64,000 nucleotides of DNA from the NCBI GenBank assembly GCA_030844895.1, contig CM061224.1:75276567-75340566 (forward strand). The letters run 5' to 3'. Positions 11,616-22,218 of the stretch are shown one piece after another. A model generated the notes under the pieces. It saw nothing but the letters and a program-made list of their open reading frames with translations, did not search any database and was not told where the DNA came from. A program made the translations under genes and the position numbers. The stretch is from Ambrosia x helenae (lineage: Eukaryota > Streptophyta > Magnoliopsida > Asterales > Asteraceae). Numbering within the stretch: the first letter of the stretch is position 1; every line of letters begins with the position of its first letter.

Positions 11616-11960
11616 AAGGTTTCGACCCCGAAACCTAGATACGTACCGAATAGTGCCGGGTAGTGCTTCCGCATTTCTTCCTCGGATTCCCATGTAAGAT
11701 CTAAACCCTTCCGATGTTGCCATTGAACCAATACTTGGTTTATGATCTTATTTCGCAACTGCTTCACCTTGAAATCTCTTATAGCCACCGGTTTTTTCTA
11801 CATAATTCAACTTGTCGTCTACCTCTATGTCTTCAAGAGGCACGTACGCGGTTTCATACGTGAGACACTTCCATAACTGGGACACATGAAAGGTGTCATG
11901 GATCCCACTCAAGGATGACGGTAGCTCCAACCGGTAAGCCACTTGCCCGACCCGTGCCAA
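11616..11960 (-). pseudogene. Gypsy integrase C-terminus with chromodomain-like end
   Basis: Two overlapping frames continue the integrase after the main pol frame: ARVGQVAYRLELPSSLSG and HDTFHVSQLWKC (about 11830-11960), the GPY/F-like tail, then VKQLRNKIINQVLVQWQHR and KGLDLTWESEEEMRKHYP (about 11640-11790), the pattern of chromodomain-like tails of plant chromoviruses. In the family this tail directs integration to chosen chromatin. The pieces are out of frame with each other and with the main frame ending at 12112, so at least two frameshifts are present. Confidence 0.75.
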
Positions 11961-12111
11961 AATTTGAATGGTCCTATATAACGCGGGCCTAACTTCCCGC
12001 GTTTACGAAATCTGATGACGCCCTTCCAGGGGAGACTTTTAATAACACAAAATCTCCCACTTGAAATTCGATCGGGCGTCTTCTACAATCCGCATAAGCC
12101 TTTTGTCAGTC

Positions 12112-14067
12112 TTAAGCGGCTTGAATTCTAGCCCGTATTAGGCTAATTTTTTCGTTAGTGAGGGCCACTAAATCACTTGGAGCTAACTCCCGCTGACCCA
12201 CTTCCCCCCCCCAACACACCGGGGTTCTACATTTTCTCCCATATAGCATCTCAAATGGTGCCATTTGGATGCTACTATGATAACTGTTATTATAAGAGAA
12301 TTCCACTAATGGTAAGTGTTCATCCCAATTTCCCCCAAAATCTAAAACACATGCCCTCAACATATCTATGAGGGTCTGAATGGTTCTTTCGGTTTGCCCG
12401 TCAGTTTGAGGGTGGTAGGCGGTACTAACTAACAACTTTGTACCCATTTTTTCTTGAAACCTCCTCCAATGCCGGGATGTGAATCGAGTGTCCCGATCCG
12501 ACACAATAGACACTGGTACACCATGCCAGGATACAATCTCATTCACATAAATTTCCGCCATCCGTTCGGAAGAGTAGGCCTCCCGAATAGCCAAAAAGTG
12601 TGCGCTTTTTGTAAGCCGGTCCACCACTACCCAAATTGCATCATAGCCCTTCCTTGTCCTTGGTAATTTTGTCACGAGATCCATAGTGATCTCCTCCCAT
12701 TTCCACACCGGCACCTCAAGTGGTTGTAACTTCCCATAAGTCTTTTGGTGTTCAGCTTTGACTTGAGAACAGGTCAAACATTTCTCCACATACTTAGCGA
12801 TGCCGCGCTTCATTCCTGGCCACAAATAGTCTTTCTTTAGATCCCGATACATCTTGGTCGCCCCTGGGTGGATTGAGAACCGGGACTTGTGGGCTTTGTC
12901 AAGTAGTGAAGCCTTGACTTCACATGTCCAAGGAACCCATACCCGCCCATATCGTGTCTTCATCCCATCCGCATTTTCTTCCAACTCGTCTATCATCCCT
13001 TTCATTCTTATCTTCTTCGGGTCATTGGCTTGCAAAGCCTCGACTTGGGCCTTTCGTATCTCGCCCAAAAGGGTAGGTGTAATTACTACACCTAAGGCCT
13101 TAACTTGAATCGGGGGTGGGTACTCCTTCCGACTTAGAGGATCGGCCACCACATTAGCCTTGCCCGGGTGGTACACGATGTCACAATCATAATCTTTGAT
13201 TAACTCTAGCCACCTCCGTTGTCTCATGTTGAGATCTTTTTGTTCAAAGAAATACTTGAGGCTTTTGTGATCGGAATATATGGTGCATTTTGTCCCATAC
13301 AAATAATGCCTCCAGATTTTCAACGCGAACACTACGGCCCCCAACTCCAAATCGTGGGTTGGGTAATTACATTCATGGGGTTTGAGTTGTCTTGATGCGT
13401 AGGCGATGAGCTTCCCCCGTTGCATCAAAACACACCCCAACCCTTGATGCGAGGCATCCGTATAAACCACAAAATCATCTGACCCTTCAGACAAGGTCAG
13501 AACAGGCGAACTAGACAACTTCTCTTTTAGCACTCGAAAGGCTCTTTCTTGGTCTTCGCCCCAAACAAACTTTTCGCTCTTCTTTGTCATTCGTGTCAAA
13601 GGTAGTGCCACCTTTGAGAAATCTTGGATGAATCTTCTATAATAACCGGCTAGGCCCAGAAAACTTCGAATTTCACTCGTGTTCTTGGGAGAAACCCATT
13701 CCATCACCGCCTTCACTTTCGAAGGGTCTACAGAAATGCCCTTCTCATTCACTACGTGTCCCAAAAACTGGACTTCCCTCAACCAAAAGGCACACTTAGA
13801 AAATTTAGCATAAAGCTTTTCCTTCCTAAGCGTCTCGAGGACTTCCCGTAAGTGATCCGCGTGATCCGATTCACTTCGGGAATAGATCAAAATGTCGTCT
13901 ATAAATACTATCACAAAACGATCCAACATTGAACGACACACCCGATTCATCAAATCCATGAATGCGGACGGAGCATTTGTCAAACTGAAGGACATTACTA
14001 GGAACTCGTAATGCCCATACCGAGTCCTAAACGCCGTTTTGGCCACATCTTCTTCCCTTACCTTCAA
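12112..14067 (-). pseudogene. Gypsy pol: RT (C-terminal part), RNase H, integrase
   Basis: A 651-codon frame, all of the polymerase after the RT fingers. RT active site FIDD at residues 55-58; FLGHVV and AGYYRRFI follow. RNase H starts at VVYTDASHQGLG (about 200), with YSDHKSL and the ADPLSR end near 311. Integrase zinc finger HHCC at about H393, H400, C430 and C433; core acidic residues in MDLVTKLP (463), SDRDTRF and TDGQTER (Glu about 560). The frame is intact, but the RT N-terminus is in a separate frame upstream, cut off by one in-frame stop at about 14104. The C-terminal integrase tail lies out of frame downstream. Confidence 0.88.
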
Positions 14068-14103
14068 CTGATGGTACCCGGAGCGAAGGTCAATCTTTGA
14101 GAA

Positions 14104-14541
14104 CTAACTCGCCCCTTGAAGTTGATCGAATAGATCATCAATGCGGGGTAAGGGGTAGCGGTTCTTTATTGTTAGTTTATTCAACTCCCGATAGTCTATG
14201 AACATCCGCATAGACCCAACCTTCTTTTTCACAAACAATATAGGGGCTCCCCACGGGGACACACTCGGGCGAATGAAGCCCTTATCGAGTAACTCTTGAA
14301 GTTGTGTCAACAACTCTCGGAGTTCGGTTGGGGCCAACCTATATGGTGTTTTTGCCACGGGTTGAGCCCCGGGCACCAATTCAATTTTAAACTCTACCTC
14401 GCGTTCGGGAGGAAGCCCCGGAAGATCGTCTGGAAATACATCCCGAAATTCCCTAACAATCGGTACTTCTTCAATCTTGGGGGTGGTGATAGTGGTATCA
14501 ACTACGTAGGCCATGAATGCCTTTCCCCCCATTACGCACAT
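14104..14541 (-). pseudogene. Gypsy RT, N-terminal part
   Basis: The frame holds the protease-RT linker and RT fingers: FRDVFPDDLPGLPPEREVEF, then APTELRELLTQLQELLDKG and FIRPSVSPWGAPILFVKKK, MFIDYRELNKLT and RYPLPRIDDLFDQLQGAS, then a TAG at 14104-14106. The next residues in the same frame continue RT (FSKID), so this is a single nonsense change. It overlaps the 3' end of the gag-protease frame (14498-14541), so an additional frame change separates it from the protease. Confidence 0.85.
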
Positions 14542-16084
14542 GCTTCATGGTCTCCACCAAGGTGCACAACTTGGCTTCGACCTTTCTATCCCCTATGAAA
14601 CTTACCCGCCGCCCACTAGGTGAGGTAACGTATATGGTTTTATTCTTGCATTGGAATTCCGCGTGGTGTTTGGCCAACCAATCCATGCCTATCACTACTT
14701 GGAATTCCCCCATAGGCATAGGTACCAAGTCTACCCTAAAATCCTCCCCATCTACCGTGAGAGTACAATCTATACATATGTTGGGTAATAAATAGTTCTT
14801 ACTATCCGCAATTTCTACTTCTAATGGGCTTGACAACGTTTCTATGATAAAGGAAGGGTGATAGATCACTTTGGTAGACACAAAAGACCTACTTGCTCCC
14901 GTATCAAATAACACATACATAAGGGTATTGTTGACTAGTAACATACCCGACACCACCTCGGGGTGGTTCTTTGATTCTTCGGCGGTGATTTGAAACATTC
15001 TTCCACAAGCCTTCGAAGCTTCATTCTTCTTTCCCTCTTTCGGCGCCTCCTTCTTGAGCTTGGGACAATCTGCCTTGAAGTGCCCGGGCTCATAACAATG
15101 ATAACACAACTGAATCGGACTAGGGCATTTATAAAACGGATGTCCCGCCTTCCCACAATTGTAGCACGTCTTTTGTCCCAAGCGGCATTCCCCCGTATGC
15201 GGTTTCCCATACGTGTTACAATTCGGTACCTCGCCCTTCTTAGAATCCTTCTTGCCCTGTTCGTGTCCCTTAGCCTTCTTCGGCGACTCCCAAGCCCTTT
15301 CAACCTTTCTCTTCTCACCCCGTTGTTCTTGGCGTTTTAATTCTGTCTCCCGTTCACGAGCCCAATCGATGAGCTCACCCAATGTGTTGCATTTCGATGA
15401 AGTGATAAACTCCCGGTATTCTGCACTTAACATGGCATGATACATGTTAATCTTCATCCGTTCTGTTCCCACCAATTCTGGACAAAACTTCATCTTGTCG
15501 AGGAATATGTTTGTGATCTCATCAATGGTTTCCTTCTTCTGGCGGAGGTGTAGAAACTCTTCCTGAATGCGATCAATTGCAGTTTGAGGACAATGATGCT
15601 TCAGGAAGGGCTCTTTAAACTCAGCCCATGTCATGGTTCTTACTCGTTCTTGTCCCACTTCCTTACTATAACTATCCCACCAATCCTTTGCGCGGAGTCG
15701 CAATTGACCCGTGGCAAACATTACTTCATCTTCACCTTCACAATGACTTCGTGCAAACACCCCTTCCATATCCGAGATCCACCTTAGACATTCGAGTGGA
15801 TCTATTTCTCCCTTAAACACCGTAGGGTTGCATGACATAAAGTTTCGGTATGTACATCTCTTAACATTCTTGGAGCCGGACGACCCTTCTTCACTCAATT
15901 TCTTTAGTTCATCGAACCTACTCGTCATTATTCCTTCCATTACCCCCATTACATTCGTTTCCACCTCTTGGGTTATCATGGCGAGGTTAACAGTCCACGC
16001 CTTACCCATCTCCGTGGCTATCAACTCCTTTATCTTCTCTTGGTACTCATGCTCCCTAGCGGAGTTATCCCCTTCTTCCACCAT
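14498..16084 (-). CDS. Gypsy gag-protease frame
   Basis: A 528-codon frame from ATG at 16084. Gag core at about residues 78-250 (TYRNFMSCNPTVFKG, ECLRWISDMEGVF, AKDWWDSYSKE). CCHC knuckles at 307-320 (CYNCGKAGHPFYKC) and 327-340 (CYHCYEPGHFKADC); a third, at 289-300, has lost one Cys (CNTYGKPHTGEC). Aspartic protease active site DTGAS at 394-398, and IGMDWL further on. Gag packages RNA; the protease cleaves the polyprotein. The frame itself is uninterrupted, but the polymerase that should be fused to it is in other frames, so it would give a truncated polyprotein at best. Confidence 0.88.
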   Translation of the reverse strand: MVEEGDNSAREHEYQEKIKELIATEMGKAWTVNLAMITQEVETNVMGVMEGIMTSRFDELKKLSEEGSSGSKNVKRCTYRNFMSCNPTVFKGEIDPLECLRWISDMEGVFARSHCEGEDEVMFATGQLRLRAKDWWDSYSKEVGQERVRTMTWAEFKEPFLKHHCPQTAIDRIQEEFLHLRQKKETIDEITNIFLDKMKFCPELVGTERMKINMYHAMLSAEYREFITSSKCNTLGELIDWARERETELKRQEQRGEKRKVERAWESPKKAKGHEQGKKDSKKGEVPNCNTYGKPHTGECRLGQKTCYNCGKAGHPFYKCPSPIQLCYHCYEPGHFKADCPKLKKEAPKEGKKNEASKACGRMFQITAEESKNHPEVVSGMLLVNNTLMYVLFDTGASRSFVSTKVIYHPSFIIETLSSPLEVEIADSKNYLLPNICIDCTLTVDGEDFRVDLVPMPMGEFQVVIGMDWLAKHHAEFQCKNKTIYVTSPSGRRVSFIGDRKVEAKLCTLVETMKHVRNGGKGIHGLRS

Positions 16085-16329
16085 GTTTCTGAAACATTAG
16101 CAACCATTCAACATGTATACTATACCATAATATTTCATTCATTGCCCATTCTTACCAAAAAAAAAAAAAAATTTCTACTCCCAATACTTGGGCTACCACA
16201 TTCTCTACCATACGTATGTGAGGAGTGTAGTTCCATGTTCTCGTATGTTGTTACACCCCTAACACGTTCCCGAGTATGATACGATAACAACCCATGTGTA
16301 AAGGAGAGAAAACAACAAAAACACTCAGG

Positions 16330-16470
16330 GTCCACCGTAAGTTACGGTGGCTACCGTAACTTACGGTAGCCCCTGATGCTCAAAATCCCACCGTAAGGCA
16401 GTAGCGACCCACCGTAGCTTTGCTGATGGCTACCGTAACTTACGGTAGCCACCGTAAGTTACGGTAGCTA
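16330..16470. repeat. Clustered CCGTAA palindromes in the gypsy leader
   Basis: Four inverted repeats, two of them GCTACCGTAACTTACGGTAG plus C (16350-16370, 16429-16449) and two CCACCGTAAGTTACGG types (16332-16350, 16449-16467), are packed into 140 bp between the primer site and gag. Each arm is 8-10 bp around one central base, so each can fold or pair with a second copy. Confidence 0.75.
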
Positions 16471-16666
16471 CTGCACTCTTTTTTTTTCCACTTCTTTCCA
16501 CCTTTTTACCTTTCAACCCCTTTAGGTCATTCTTAATAAAGAATTTCCAACACCTTAGGAGTTCCTCTACTAACTCTCCCACTCATTATTCCCACACATA
16601 CCTTGATCAAGTCTCGGATCGAATGCACGCCCCTACGAGCTTCCGGTTAGAGTTCAAGCACCCAAT

Positions 16667-16737
16667 GTGCTTGATTCGCTCAAACCTGGCTCTGATACCT
16701 TGGGTGCTTGAATCGCTCAAACCTGGCTCTGATACCA
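16667..16737 (-). other. Gypsy primer binding site, duplicated
   Basis: The functional-position site is 16726-16737 (GCTCTGATACCA, complement of TGGTATCAGAGC), three bases inside the 5' LTR. A near-perfect second copy lies 38 bp further in (GGCTCTGATACC at 16688-16699), inside a duplicated unit GTGCTTGA(T/A)TCGCTCAAACC. Confidence 0.85.
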
Positions 16738-16740
16738 ACT

Positions 16741-18338
16741 TGTAAGACTCGTTTTTTTTAAAACATAAGAATAATACATAAACATCCATTATATATACAT
16801 ACCCAAAACGTCTTGTCCAACGACATAACAACAACCTTGGCGACACTAGTTAAGTTTACAAAAGACAATGCCCAAGTTGGCTACCATGTAAATCTTTGAC
16901 CCATACCCAAAACCATGTGCAAGACATTAACAACTTGTTTAAATGACTCAAAGATCCTAATACTACCATGGTACCCAACCCAAAAGAACGTGAGCGTGCA
17001 TAATGCGACCTCCCTTGAGACTTGATCTTCACTCGTGAGCTTTACCTATTACGAATCAACAAGGCAAACATTTAGTATGATATAAACAATATCATCATCT
17101 TGTCCAAGGAACCCAAGGGTCCATGGAGCCATGATGAAATCCTTACTTCTATCATTTTGACCCGTTAAGGGTACTTCTACCATAATGACTCGTAAGGGTA
17201 CTTCTACCGTTTTGACCCGTTAAGGGTACTTCTACCATTTTAAAGCCATTCTACCAACTCGCATCCTTGTGTAACCACAAGGTACTTCATACCATTTTCA
17301 TTCCATCAAGTTCAATCACAACAAATACATACATAACGAATATGATTAATATGTCCATTAAACTAAATAGTTGGTAGTAAACAACTTACCTTTGTCGTGC
17401 GCACCTTGCTCCTTGTAACCACTTGAACCTTCAACCTTCACACCTACATAGTGAAGGAATTCCATACTTTAGTTTTTCATACTTTACCCATTACCATTCT
17501 TGGTTTAAGGTTGATAAACTAACATGACTTCATAGTTACATACACTACTATCATGTTTAACATTCATTTCTCACAATTTACAACTATATTTAACAATAAT
17601 GCATAATCAATTGAGTTATCATGGTATTAAAGTCTTGTTTGACTTTTAAAAAGTCAACAGGAACCTTCATTCCAACACCCACTTAACAATTCTCAATTCA
17701 GCCCTAACATACCCAATTTAACATGCAATCTCATCAATTTTACACTATCATACATACAAATCATGCTTTCCTAAGCCACAAGAGTAATTATCATAATAAA
17801 ATCATGAAATCCCACCAAACTACTTCCAATCTCTACTAAAATCAATCATACAACTTACCAATGAGATTAGCACCACAAGAGGGTTAATAATTCAAGAACA
17901 TGTAGGGGATTAGAGGTGATTTCTACTTCAAATTTTCAGCTATGGATGAATGAGGTGAAGACCCCCTTTTTGTCGCCTCTTTCTCCCCCTCTCTGCGATT
18001 TCTATTCTTTCCCAATCCCCATTTTCTTTTCTAACCCCTTAACTATTTCACTACTTCTGTTCTTCTCAAGGTTAGCCCCTCAAAATGAGTATTGTTTCAT
18101 ATTTAACCCCTCCCCTTTATTCACTAGGTTATCACCAATTTACCCAAGTAACTAACTTGGTAAATTTTATGTTTGTTAAATGTATGACTACCAATGCACT
18201 ACTTACCACCAGGGGTACAACATATACATACATACATATTTACGCATACATACATACTCGCAATAACGTATATATATATATATATATATATATATACTTA
18301 CCATGCGAACATTAATTTAATATTTTTGGGGTGTTACA
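16741..18338 (-). mobile_element. Gypsy 5' LTR (right copy, 1598 bp)
   Basis: In plus sense it begins TGTAAGACTCG and ends GGGGTGTTACA, matching 9963-11598. It has three copies of the CCGTTAAGGGTACTTCTACC unit (about 17160-17245) and a (TA)n run at 18266-18295. It is followed by the TSD AAATG (18339-18343). Confidence 0.9.
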
Positions 18339-18343
18339 AAATG

Positions 18344-18850
18344 GTATGACTGTTGCTAAATACTATCACAAGTAAAACACAATGTTGAAACAATTACATC
18401 AGATGCTTCAGTTACCTACTTGTGTTTGTGATGCCTCTAGGGACTTTAATAATCATTCTAATATGATTAAATTGATGCAGTTCTTGATGGGATTGGATAG
18501 TATTTACCAATATGTTAGGACAACTTTGTTACTCAAAACTGATTTACATTCTATAAAAGAAGCCCTTGCTTTAGTTTCTACAGAGGAATCTCATAGAAAC
18601 TCAAGTGTTGGTAGTACTAGTAAACCTAATCAAATTGTTAACTTTTTTGTCTAAAGCAAATCAAGAAAGTTTTAATAACAAAAAGTTTAACAAAGGTACT
18701 AACCAATCCCTCAAGTGCACTCATTGTAATAAAAATGGCCATTCTGTGGATAGATGTTTTGAATTGATTGGGTATCCTGCTTGGTCTAAGTCTAAAGGTA
18801 ATCAAAATAGGAAAAATGCTATGAGCAATAATACTGTTTTAGTCTTCTAA
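18344..18850 (+). pseudogene. Copia gag, C-terminal part with zinc knuckle
   Basis: Resumes the gag of 9494-9957 after the gypsy insertion: GMTVAKYYHK, stop, NTMLKQLHQMLQLPTCVC, then FLMGLDSIYQYVRTTLLLK and SIKEALALVSTEESHR. After a one-base frame change near 18650 comes the CCHC knuckle CTHCNKNGHSVDRCFELIGYP (Cys at 18717 on), which binds nucleic acid in this family. A nonsense codon and a frameshift make it non-functional. Confidence 0.85.
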
Positions 18851-19024
18851 TAGTTCTCTCAGTAGTCTTACTAGTGATCAAGTTGCTAAACTCTTGAGTC
18901 TCGTTCATGAGAAACCTGTTGAACCCTCTGTGAGCTGTAATTTGTCTGGTTGGTTATTTTGTGCTTCTACTATTGGTTCAAATGTTTATTGTTTTACTAG
19001 TGCTAATGGTAGCCTGTTAAGGAT

Positions 19025-19224
19025 ATGATGGATAGTTAATTCAGGTGCCAATGAACATATGGTCAAAGATGATACTAGATTGTTTGATTATGTTGATGTC
19101 TCAGACTTAAATATTAAAATCAAAATCCTACTTGTACTTTTGCTTTGGTAACAAAAATTGATAAATTAAAACTGGCTGAAAACTTGGTTTTACAAGATGT
19201 TCTAGTGGTACCTGAACACACTGT
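19025..19224 (+). pseudogene. Copia protease fragment with mutated catalytic Asp
   Basis: The frame WIVNSGANEHMVKDD is the Copia protease start, with DSG changed to NSG. It continues, with frame changes, to LAENLVLQDVLVVPEHTVNL, where the solo LTR at 19230 interrupts it. The loss of the catalytic Asp alone would abolish proteolysis. Confidence 0.75.
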
Positions 19225-19882
19225 CAACCTGTCATACCCTCAAATTCCATGTGCGGGGTTTTACCGCGAGGCGCGTGACACACCAGGATCCAAGTCAACG
19301 GTCACAATAAACGACATCTATATGATATGAAAACAACGTAAATTGCCCATTAAGTTTCAAAATATTCAACCATCGCTTGCAGAAGCGTAAAACTTTATTA
19401 AAACTCAAAAGTAAAACATGAAAGTCTGATAATACTCAAAATGAAATGCAAATGGATCCTAGACGCCGTGAGACTCCGTGCGCCTACACTCAATGCTGCT
19501 ACCTTAGCGACCTGAGAAAACATGCCAAAAAGACGTCAACATATAATGCTGGTGAGTTCACAGGTTTTAAGTTCACAAAGTGTTTCAAGCGTAAAGAGTT
19601 TCATCTCAAAAGTACCAAGTATGCAAAACCTTTAAGTACATAACAAACGTTTCCTTACTACTATGACTGTGTTGCCGAAACCATTACTGACAAGCGTTAC
19701 GTGTGTTGCCGCCCGTGTTTGAGTTGCCGAAAATAGAGACAATATGCACCCACCCGGCTCCCAGCCGTCGGGTGGGGTTCGTCAAGCCCAATAGATCTAT
19801 CCACATTTCCCCCGTTGTGCCCCGCACATTCATGGTTTCCCAAGGACTTAGCGTTGTGTTTCATCGTATAGTAATTTAAAAC

Positions 19883-19970
19883 AAGCGTTGCGTTTCATAA
19901 GCGTTGCGTTTCATAAGCGTTGCGTTTCAAAAGCGTTGCGTTTCATAAGCGTTGCGTTTCAAAAACATAA
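19883..19970. repeat. 16-bp tandem repeat AAGCGTTGCGTTTCAT
   Basis: Five consecutive copies, each 16 bp, in the solo LTR. Single-base variants (CAT/CAA) occur in alternate units. Confidence 0.8.
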
Positions 19971-20519
19971 CGTTGTATTTGTTAAAACGTGTGGCATGCT
20001 TCTCCCCCGAGAAAAAGTGTATAAAAAGGGGCCGTGAAACTCACCTTAGAGTGCGTCCTCAGTAAAATATAAATCCGATACGTGTGTAATAGTCCCTACT
20101 AGTGGCGACCTATCAATGAGTTTAAATAAGTGTGATGACTACTAACCCGAAGGCTAATCAGTCTCCAAATTGTCCAAACCGTGACCGTGTATGTTGAAAA
20201 GATGTTTAAACGTTAAACCGACCAAACCAGACAAAACCCAACATCCCATTGGTGACCCGACATCCCACGTGTTAGCCACATACAAGATATCATGCAACAT
20301 ATGCAATTAAACACTTAGCATGCGCAAACATTCACCCTATCTAGCATAACGCCCAATTAACGCATAAACAAGTCCAAACACGTATTACCAAGTTATTAGA
20401 CATGTTACGGGGTTCCAAACATGTTCCTAGGTGTCAAACCGTGTTTCGGGATGTTAAAATGCACATATGACAGCAGTACACGCGATTAGGAATCAAACAT
20501 GCAATTAGGAAAAGTCAAC

Positions 20520-20665
20520 TGGTGATTAGAAGGAGTCAACAGGCGATTAGGATTGTAATCACATGACCTTCAAGAGATTAGGCCCCCAATCGCCCCATGT
20601 AACACGCGATTGGGGCCAATCGCCCCTATTATAAGCGATTAGGGATCCCCTAATCGCCCCTGCTG
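20520..20665. repeat. GCGATTAG/CTAATCGC inverted-repeat cluster
   Basis: Several self-complementary units occur here: GGCGATTAGG, GCGATTGGGGCCAATCGC, and GCGATTAGGGATCCCC with TAATCGC. The same half-site family recurs at 21490-21600, nearer the TATA box of this solo LTR. Confidence 0.65.
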
Positions 20666-21479
20666 CACCATTCCGCCTTTTTGCGCGTTTAACCCTCCAA
20701 ATCAGATCCGAAACATGTGGAAACACCCAATATCAAACCAAAAACATTAATCAAACTATTTTAAGCAAAAACCCCTAATTTATTATCGCCCTAGCTGTCC
20801 CGAATGCAAGCGTTTTCCCAAAATAGCATAACTAGCATGTAAACATTCCATCAATCATGCAAAACTTACCCTAAATAGCGAATATCCAGATTTCATCACA
20901 TAACGACGTTGTCTGACATTATCCTACTATTCTAGCATTATCCTAGAGTAAACCCTAACCTCAAACAATAACAAAACACAACATATCATCATCAATCCTT
21001 CATAATCATTCAAACGGGTCAAAATGCCTAATATCCATAATACACATCTATGGACCTTCAAACTCCTAGGTTAACATCATATCAACTCATTTAGATTAGA
21101 AACATATCAATAATACAAGAGCAACCATGTTTAAACTATAAAAATCCTATCTTGCATGAATACATCACATATAACAAGCATAGAGGTTTGGGTTTGTTTA
21201 GAAACTGATTTTAATGAGTTTTCAAAGACACAAAAGTTTAGAAACCAGGTTTGGACCTTTAGGGTGCAAAACAATATCATTACAAAGGTTTGGGATGAAG
21301 AACACACCTTGAAATTGTAAGATTATGAGATGTAAATCTTGGAAATGTGATTTCTTGATCAAAAACGTGTTGCAGAGGTTGAATAAGGTGTGGGGTGGCT
21401 TTGGGGTGTATTAGGGTTTCACAAATGATGTTTTATAACATAAGGGGGTATTTATAGGCGTTTCTAGTTGTTTAGTACG

Positions 21480-21720
21480 CGTCAGGTGATTACAGTGCAG
21501 TATAGGCGATTAGAATTTGCAATCGCCTATACCTACTAGCGATTAGGCTCTAATCGCCTATACCTACTGACGATTAGGTTCTAGTCTCCTATACCTATTG
21601 GCAATTACGCGTAATCACCTATAATGTCATGCAATTACGCGTAATCACCTATAATGTCAGGCAATTACGCGTAATCACCTATAATGTCATGCAATTACGC
21701 GTAATCACTATTTTAACACA
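21480..21720 (-). promoter_or_regulatory. Palindrome array directly upstream of the solo-LTR TATA box
   Basis: In element sense (minus) the array precedes CCTATAAATACC (about 21448-21461). It comprises four 30-bp tandem units at 21601-21720, each holding the palindrome ATTACGCGTAAT, and older units with GCGATTAG and CTAATCGC arms at 21505-21600. The four 30-bp units differ by only one base in most positions, so amplification was recent. Confidence 0.7.
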
Positions 21721-22057
21721 TATAAACACGTATTCACATACCGGCAAGTCATATAATGATTGTAAGCAAATAATGCATGATAACTAACACGTTCCCATCC
21801 GTTCACCAATTCCCGGGACTCGAGATTTACGTGTGTGCGTTAAACCCGGCGATTCTACAATTCACCCATCCGTGTTCGCATGGTTATGGACCGACTCCCA
21901 GTGATCCCGTGGATCATAGTAACGACTCCCGATGATTCCCGGAACCATCATAACGACTCAACTGACCTAGTTAAGTATGTTTGAAAACGTTTTTCGCTAA
22001 GGTAGATTTATGTGTTTTATAAAATGTTAACCTAAACGTGTCGGGTGCCACACAACC

Positions 22058-22218
22058 TATTGTCTGTTCACAAGCTTGCTAGAGATAACAAGGTTTTTTG
22101 TCGGTTTTGATGAGGATAAATGTTATTTGTAGGACCAGTGATCTAGGAAAACCCTAGTGACTGGTAGACAAATGGATGGTTTATATATGTGTGGCAATGC
22201 TTTTTTGTCTTCTAAGGT
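22058..22218 (+). pseudogene. Copia protease-integrase linker, first part
   Basis: The stretch resumes at the solo-LTR TSD with LLSVHKLARDNK-like sequence, then RQMDGLYMCGNAFLSSKV, the part before the GAG-pre-integrase zinc finger. It stops at TTCTAAGGT (22210-22218), duplicated at 33102-33110; across that insertion the frame continues CCKNVALSNIWHARFG. Confidence 0.75.
22210..22218 (+). repeat. Nine-base target duplication, left copy
   Basis: TTCTAAGGT here and at 33102-33110 bound everything between them. The left inner flank is a T run (poly-A on the minus strand), so the duplication fits target-primed reverse transcription better than LTR integration, which gives 5 bp here. Confidence 0.7.

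Larger units (their letters stand above)
9963..18338 (-). mobile_element. Complete Ty3/gypsy element (probable chromovirus), 8376 bp
   Basis: The ends are TGTAAGAC...GTGTTACA on the plus strand. The two LTRs are nearly identical by eye, with an iMet primer site, a polypurine tract and the TSD AAATG. In minus sense the order is LTR, leader, gag-protease, RT, RNase H, integrase with a chromodomain-like C-terminus, polypurine tract, LTR. The integrase-last order defines Ty3/gypsy. The C-terminal pattern (VQWQHRKGLDLTWE) suggests the Tekay/Del-type chromoviruses; this lineage call is from memory. Only a few lesions interrupt the frames, so the insertion is younger than the Copia host. Confidence 0.92.
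19230..22052 (-). mobile_element. Solo LTR, 2823 bp, inserted in Copia protease
   Basis: The ends are TGTCATACCC...GGTGCCACA, with TSD CAACC at 19225-19229 and 22053-22057. No primer site or internal sequence lies inside, so it is a solo LTR left by recombination. Orientation is inferred as minus from its TATA box (minus strand CCTATAAATACCCC, about 21448-21461) and from similarity of its edges (TGTCA-ACCCTCAAATT...GCGGGGTTT-ACCGCGAGGCG) to the X-family LTRs, which have polypurine tracts and primer sites. The Copia frame resumes exactly at 22058. Confidence 0.88.

Noticed and set aside
14296..15340. Several plus-strand frames of 90-116 residues
   Set aside because: They are antisense shadows of the gypsy gag-protease and RT frames.
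19883..21720. Regularly spaced short repeats, considered as a CRISPR-like array
   Set aside because: The repeats are contiguous tandem units without unique spacers, in a plant LTR; they are minisatellites.
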